Below, piece after piece: positions 7,080 to 9,279 of a DNA stretch of 9,279 nt. The DNA is taken from assembly GCA_030043435.1 (NCBI GenBank), contig JASHXR010000053.1, positions 1-9,279 on the forward strand, written 5' to 3'. The DNA comes from Microcaldota archaeon. Lineage in GTDB: Archaea > Micrarchaeota > Micrarchaeia > Micrarchaeales > CABMGC01. The position numbers and the translations under genes were made by a program. The notes under the pieces were generated by a model that worked only from the letters and a program-made list of their open reading frames with translations, searched no databases and was not told the origin of the DNA. Position 1 is the stretch's first letter, and each line of letters begins with the position of its first letter.

Positions 7080-7137
7080 AAGGTAAAGTGTACCCCAATT
7101 CCGTTGGACTTACTGTCCATGGTACGTGGCTTACCTT
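7080..7137. repeat. Nested inverted-repeat structure at the end of the PPC gene
   Basis: AAGGTAA (7080-7086) pairs with TTACCTT (7131-7137), and GTACC (7090-7094) pairs with GGTAC (7121-7125). Two small overlapping hairpins (CCAA/TTGG and GGAC/GTCC) lie between them. One arm covers the TAA stop of the minus-strand gene. No T-run follows, so a simple terminator is doubtful. Confidence 0.4.
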
Positions 7138-7520
7138 ATTACAAGTTCATTGTATCCAGTACTTTTATCAAATTTCCTTAGAAATTGGTAATCTTCAAAC
7201 GCTGCAATTACAACTTCTGCGGTAGTGTCAACTAAGCAATTATTCTTCATGTGTCCGCCTATACAGTTACCTTTTCCATCAGACAAAGAAATATGCAAGT
7301 GTACATCATCTTCTGAAATTGTGCCTACCAAAGAAACAATCTCTAACTGCTTTTTATAATCTTTGATTGTTTTTGCCCCAGCCATTCTGATAGTTGCTCT
7401 GGTCAGGCAGCCTACACAGGTAAGAATACAACCTGCTTTTATGTGCTTTCGCTTGGCAAAATTTACTATTTCTTGCTTTAAGTCTAAGCTCCGTGTTACT
7501 CTAAATGCATAAACTTTCAT
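7131..7520 (-). CDS. PPC (DUF296) domain protein
   Basis: A 129-residue single-domain protein of the plants-and-prokaryotes-conserved (PPC/PCC) family. Family features are MKVYAFRVTRSLDLKQEIVNFAKRKHIKAG with VGCLTRATIRM, then HLHISLSDGKGNCIGGHM (74-91) and a late strand TAEVVIAAF (100-108). H74, H76 and H90 match the conserved histidines that bind metal in prokaryotic structures of the family, where trimers are known. In plants the domain sits next to AT-hooks and contributes to nuclear DNA-binding proteins; prokaryotic single-domain versions have no settled function. Several cysteines (31, 35, 38, 86, 95) are notable. The ATG at 7520 lies about 26 nt from a minus-strand TATA box, so it is probably leaderless. 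Its AT-rich codons differ from those of the genes before 7000. Confidence 0.85.
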   Translation of the reverse strand: MKVYAFRVTRSLDLKQEIVNFAKRKHIKAGCILTCVGCLTRATIRMAGAKTIKDYKKQLEIVSLVGTISEDDVHLHISLSDGKGNCIGGHMKNNCLVDTTAEVVIAAFEDYQFLRKFDKSTGYNELVIR

Positions 7521-7540
7521 GATTTCATTTGATTACCAAT

Positions 7541-7551
7541 GCTTTTAAATG
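7541..7551 (-). promoter_or_regulatory. TATA box of the PPC gene
   Basis: ACATTTAAAAG on the minus strand lies 21-31 nt from ATG 7520, fitting leaderless transcription. Confidence 0.45.
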
Positions 7552-7566
7552 TGTAAGAAAACGTGC

Positions 7567-7854
7567 TTAGTACTTGAATCGTCTTTCATACTCTTTATGT
7601 GGAAACCATTCTAATAGAATGGCTATTATCTCAACTTCGTTGCCAGCTATTGAATATACTAATCTCCATGCATCTGGAAGATTGTACTTCCATAGGTTGT
7701 TTATCCCGTACTTTTGCTTGTATATCTTTGGTATCAGGCGTTTTGGTATTTCTATACCACATTCTGGGTTTGCCTTCAGATCGTCAGTAGCCCTGTCTAA
7801 AAACTTGTACAGGACTGGATTCTCTTCCTTTGACTTGAAGTAAGCCTTCTGCAC
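7567..7854 (-). CDS. relE: RelE-family toxin with apparently lost start codon
   Basis: RelE toxins cut mRNA on the ribosome. From GTG 7854 the frame gives 95 aa with the archaeal RelE core IPKRLIPKIYKQKYGINNLW, KYNLPDAWRLVYSIAG and the tail LEWFPHKEYERRFKY, which holds the basic and aromatic residues typical of the active site. The frame stays open upstream to a stop at 7915-7917 and encodes NSNRKVSVVFADEKVQKAYF, the expected first strand and helix of RelE, but no ATG, GTG or TTG occurs there. The natural start position is ATA at 7897-7899, overlapping the antitoxin stop as ATAA instead of ATGA, with GGTG 5 nt before it. The GTG start would drop about 15 residues including strand beta1. It is thus either a point-mutated, silenced toxin, an ATA start, or a weak GTG restart. 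Confidence 0.8.
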   Translation of the reverse strand: MQKAYFKSKEENPVLYKFLDRATDDLKANPECGIEIPKRLIPKIYKQKYGINNLWKYNLPDAWRLVYSIAGNEVEIIAILLEWFPHKEYERRFKY

Positions 7855-7895
7855 TTTCTCATCAGCGAAGACGACGCTGACCTTTCTATTGCTGT

Positions 7896-8156
7896 TTATT
7901 TTAACACCAAGTGGCTATTACTGTACTTCTTTACAAGTTCTGGATTCCATATCCAGATTACCTTTCCGTCCTTTTCTATAATCTTGCCAGATTCCCTTAG
8001 GTAGTCCAATATTACATTGAAGGTCTGGTACATAACCTTCCTCTTCAATGACAGCCATAGCTGACGCTTTGATGGGTATTCCCTTGCTTCCTTAAGGGCT
8101 TCCTCTACCATAAGCACTGTGTCGAGCCTTGGATAGTGAAGCATTTGCTGTTGCAT
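7896..8156 (-). CDS. Winged-helix protein, likely antitoxin of the RelE pair
   Basis: An 86-residue basic protein that reads as one small winged helix-turn-helix domain: YPRLDTVLMVEEALKEA, then YPSKRQLWLSLKRKVMYQTFNVILDYLRESGKI (recognition-helix region) and the wing KDGKVIWIWNPELVKKY. This sequence type is familiar to me as the gene just upstream of archaeal relE genes, where it probably acts as antitoxin and autorepressor; that role is inferred from context, and the classical RelB ribbon-helix-helix is absent. Its stop TAA (7896-7898) overlaps the expected relE start. ATG 8156 lies about 26 nt from a strong minus-strand TATA box, so it is probably leaderless. Met5 is a less likely start. 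Confidence 0.75.
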   Translation of the reverse strand: MQQQMLHYPRLDTVLMVEEALKEAREYPSKRQLWLSLKRKVMYQTFNVILDYLRESGKIIEKDGKVIWIWNPELVKKYSNSHLVLK

Positions 8157-8171
8157 GATAGTATATACACA

Positions 8172-8188
8172 TATATAATATATAAGCC
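8172..8188. promoter_or_regulatory. TATA region of the toxin-antitoxin operon
   Basis: A run of TA steps that contains CTTATATA on the minus strand (8180-8187), 24-31 nt from ATG 8156. The same stretch reads as a TATA box on the plus strand (ATATATAATATATAAG) and could drive an RNA across the repeat copy at 8237-8262. Confidence 0.5.
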
Positions 8189-8236
8189 TATCTATTACCT
8201 GAAAACCATGTACTTTACAACCAGAGGTCTACGGCT

Positions 8237-8262
8237 TTGAAGCATCATAATCGCCGAGTCCA
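8237..8262 (+). repeat. Insertion-site repeat copy 2 (TTGAAG-N7-ATCGCCGAGTCCA)
   Basis: TTGAAG (8237-8242), 7 variable bases, then ATCGCCGAGTCCA (8250-8262). The last 11 bases equal the end of tRNA-Ala and the last 13 equal copy 3. GCATC (8242-8246) and GATGC (8302-8306) can pair around it, and a GGGG-TATGAAT-CCCC hairpin (8284-8298) lies inside that span. CAACCA also precedes copies 2 (8218-8223) and 3 (9075-9080). Confidence 0.7.
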
Positions 8263-8343
8263 ATTTCACTTTACGATGGAGCAGGGGTATGAATCCCCCA
8301 CGATGCATTTAGCTGTATCTTTAGGTGGTGTGTATTACCGCAT

Positions 8344-8357
8344 AATATTTAAATATT
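8344..8357. promoter_or_regulatory. Palindromic promoter/operator of the membrane protein-ArsR operon
   Basis: AATATTTAAATATT is a perfect 14-bp palindrome containing a TATA-like core (TTTAAATA, 8348-8355). It would place a transcript start near 8380, 11 nt before ATG 8391. A dimeric ArsR-type repressor bound here would block the promoter, so autoregulation by the protein at 8610 is plausible. Confidence 0.45.
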
Positions 8358-8390
8358 TAATTAATCATTAATATATCACACCGTTGATTT

Positions 8391-8594
8391 ATGTTGAAAC
8401 GTGATAGTATGGTAAACCCCCTGTATTTGAAAGGAGTCGGAGTTGGACTGTTAATAGCATGGGTGACAGGCGCATTAGCCTATTGGCTGCAAAGGAAAGG
8501 AATCAAGCATACAAAACTTCCTATACCAATAGCACTAATACTACTTGAATTCGTGCTGAGTGTTATATTCTTGGCACTATCCTATTTGATATGA
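8391..8594 (+). CDS. Small two-helix membrane protein paired with an ArsR regulator
   Basis: 67 aa, not recognised as a named family. There are two hydrophobic helices, at about 14-32 (GVGVGLLIAWVTGALAYWL) and 44-66 (PIPIALILLEFVLSVIFLALSYL). They are joined by a basic loop (QRKGIKHTKL) that should face the cytoplasm, with both ends outside. ATG 8391 is used with the palindromic promoter at 8344-8357; ATG 8409 would give 61 aa. It ends 15 nt before the ArsR-type gene, so the two form an operon. In Bacillus an SdpR-type repressor is paired with the membrane immunity protein SdpI; the pairing here is similar in kind, but this protein is much shorter and shows no clear similarity to SdpI. A membrane signal or immunity role is a guess. 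Confidence 0.65.
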   Translation: MLKRDSMVNPLYLKGVGVGLLIAWVTGALAYWLQRKGIKHTKLPIPIALILLEFVLSVIFLALSYLI

Positions 8595-8609
8595 ACTAGA
8601 ACTGATAGC

Positions 8610-8912
8610 ATGGGAACCCTGTGGAAAGCTTTGGCGGACGATAGTCGCAGACGGGTTTTGCTCATGCTGATAGATGGTGAGATGACCCCGAGTGAGATTG
8701 CTACCAAATTCGATTTCACTCTGCCGGCCTTGTCCACCCATCTGCGAATCCTCAAAGACGCTGGGCTAGTTGTCGAACGGAGAGAGGGAAAGCGCAGGGT
8801 CTACTCCCTTAATGCTGAGGGCATGGACGAATTATTTAGATTCGTAGACGCATTTTGGGCATATCCGCTGCATAATTTGAAACGTTACTTCAAGGGTAAA
8901 AAGAAAATGTAG
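8610..8912 (+). CDS. ArsR-family (SdpR-like) transcriptional repressor
   Basis: A 100-residue winged helix-turn-helix protein. LWKALADDSRRRVLLMLIDGEMTPSEIA (4-31) is the ArsR start, FDFTLPALSTHLRILKDAGLV (34-54) holds the recognition helix, and VERREGKRRVYSLNAEGMDEL (55-75) is the wing. The 'LADDSRRRVL..L..GEMTPSEIA..F' pattern is that of the SdpR type. The ELCVC metal-binding motif of ArsR/SmtB sensors is absent and there is no cysteine, so metal sensing by cysteine thiolates is excluded. The tail (WAYPLHNLKRYFKGKKKM) is basic. It follows the membrane-protein gene by 15 nt and probably represses their shared promoter. Confidence 0.9.
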   Translation: MGTLWKALADDSRRRVLLMLIDGEMTPSEIATKFDFTLPALSTHLRILKDAGLVVERREGKRRVYSLNAEGMDELFRFVDAFWAYPLHNLKRYFKGKKKM

Positions 8913-9084
8913 GAGTTAGAGAGGAAGCTGTCTGAAGCGATCCGCGGACAGATGAGCTTTATATCACATAGCAGGCATATTGCGTTATAATGCAACTGTG
9001 GCGAAGTTTCAATACATCGTATATAAATGCCTATACAAAATATATAAAGTGTCCAATTACCGAGTGCAAAGGCGCAACCATCAC

Positions 9085-9110
9085 TTGAAGACCGCCTATC
9101 GCCGAGTCCA
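9085..9110 (+). repeat. Insertion-site repeat copy 3 (TTGAAG-N7-ATCGCCGAGTCCA)
   Basis: TTGAAG (9085-9090), 7 variable bases, ATCGCCGAGTCCA (9098-9110). The spacing is the same as in copy 2. The last 11 bases equal the 3' end of tRNA-Ala. Confidence 0.7.
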
Positions 9111-9187
9111 TGACGTTCATTACGCCCATAGTGCGACTTACCAACTATGGTTAATGATGGTTTTATTTGTAAAGACTTTGTAGCAAG

Positions 9188-9198
9188 GTTTAAATATG
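9188..9198 (+). promoter_or_regulatory. TATA box of the terminal antitoxin gene
   Basis: GTTTAAATATG is centred about 34 nt before ATG 9227 and would give a leader of a few nucleotides. Confidence 0.45.
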
Positions 9199-9226
9199 TT
9201 TATTCACATAATAATTATGTGGTTAT

Positions 9227-9279
9227 ATGCCAAACATAACTTTAGTCGTAAGCGAAGAACTTAGGAGGGATATGGAAAA
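9227..9279 (+). CDS. Ribbon-helix-helix antitoxin, N-terminus only (VapB-like)
   Basis: Only about 17 residues are visible before the window ends: MPNITLVVSEELRRDME. A short beta strand (NITLVV) followed by 'SEELRRDME' is the typical start of archaeal ribbon-helix-helix antitoxins, often VapB paired with a VapC PIN-domain RNase. The downstream toxin is not in the window, so the pair is a prediction. The ATG is supported by the TATA box about 34 nt upstream. It is the first gene of the third cassette after repeat copy 3. Confidence 0.65.
   Translation, partial: MPNITLVVSEELRRDME

Larger units (their letters stand above)
7000..8262. mobile_element. Inserted cassette 1 at tRNA-Ala
   Basis: An AT-rich segment bounded by the tRNA 3' end and its 11-bp copy at 8252-8262. 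Imperfect inverted repeats lie just inside both ends: CTTAAAGCCCGTAGGAC at 7005-7021, and the reverse complement of 8226-8242, CTTCAAAGCCGTAGACC, with 14 matches over 18 aligned columns by eye. It carries a PPC-domain gene and a winged-helix/RelE toxin-antitoxin pair. No recombinase or transposase gene is inside, so it must have been moved by an enzyme encoded elsewhere, or be a remnant. Confidence 0.55.
8263..9110. mobile_element. Inserted cassette 2
   Basis: The segment between repeat copies 2 and 3. It holds a small membrane-protein gene and an ArsR/SdpR-like regulator on the plus strand. The end repeats are weak: CTTTACGATGG at 8269-8279 against the reverse complement of 9078-9090, CTTCAAGTGATGG, with 9 matches by eye. 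No recombinase gene is present. Confidence 0.45.
8913..9226. other. Gene-free stretch with repeat copy 3 and several dyad motifs
   Basis: No convincing gene. It contains a near-palindrome TTGCGTTATAATGCAA (8980-8995, 14 of 16 positions symmetric), a plus-strand TATA-like run AATATATAAAG (about 9039-9049), repeat copy 3 (9085-9110), and a hairpin CCATAGT/ACTATGG (9126-9132 with 9144-9150) followed by a T-rich tail. TATA box, hairpin and T-rich tail together would fit a short RNA from about 9070 to 9165, but no family was recognised. Confidence 0.4.

Noticed and set aside
7080..7137. Intrinsic terminator of the PPC gene
   Set aside because: The stem overlaps the stop codon and no T-run follows on the minus strand, so it is described as a dyad instead.
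8237..8306. A second, degenerate tRNA gene around repeat copy 2
   Set aside because: Only the acceptor 3' strand matches the tRNA. There is no D arm or anticodon arm, and the 7-nt loop lacks the conserved TTC of a T loop.
6989..9110. CRISPR array formed by the 11-13 bp repeats
   Set aside because: The repeats are too short, there are only three, and the intervals are 0.85-1.26 kb with genes in them.
8980..9183. A 67-codon open frame from TTG 8980
   Set aside because: It has a non-ATG start and no ribosome-binding motif, runs through repeat copy 3 and a hairpin, and shows no recognisable fold. It is more likely non-coding.

Overview
The window looks archaeal. It encodes a RadA recombinase, the start of a diphthine synthase, an archaeal-type CCA-adding enzyme and a DUF92 membrane protein. 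TATA boxes sit about 25 nt before leaderless or short-leader starts, and GTG and TTG starts are used. The lineage cannot be fixed from the sequence. Compact, short proteins and an orphan J-domain protein would fit a small-genome (DPANN-like) archaeon, but this is only an impression.

Positions 1-6999 are visibly GC-rich and look like ordinary chromosome. On the minus strand, radA is followed by dphB (1 nt gap, cut by the window edge). A 350-bp gene-free stretch (1170-1520) holds the radA promoter, two hairpins and repeats that could be a small RNA. Plus-strand genes follow: a DUF92 membrane protein, a short beta-rich hypothetical protein, a GNAT acetyltransferase and a HAD-like phosphatase. 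These converge on a minus-strand operon of a two-helix membrane protein, the CCA-adding enzyme and a J-domain protein. A tRNA-Ala(CGC) gene ends this part. Its 3' CCA is not encoded, so it depends on a CCA-adding enzyme such as the one next to it.

Right after the tRNA (from 7000) the composition drops to AT-rich and the content becomes accessory. The last 11 bases of the tRNA (CGCCGAGTCCA) recur at 8252-8262 and 9100-9110. Both downstream copies share the longer pattern TTGAAG-N7-ATCGCCGAGTCCA. The repeats divide the region into cassettes. Cassette 1 (7000-8262) has a PPC/DUF296 protein and a winged-helix/RelE toxin-antitoxin pair. Cassette 2 (8263-9110) has a small membrane protein and an SdpR-like ArsR regulator. 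Cassette 3 (from 9111) begins with a ribbon-helix-helix antitoxin. Cassette 1 also has imperfect inverted repeats just inside its ends. I read this as serial site-specific insertion into one tRNA gene; no recombinase gene is in the window.

The relE gene appears to have lost its start codon: the expected ATGA overlap with the antitoxin stop is ATAA. That one change removes the toxin start and keeps the antitoxin stop.
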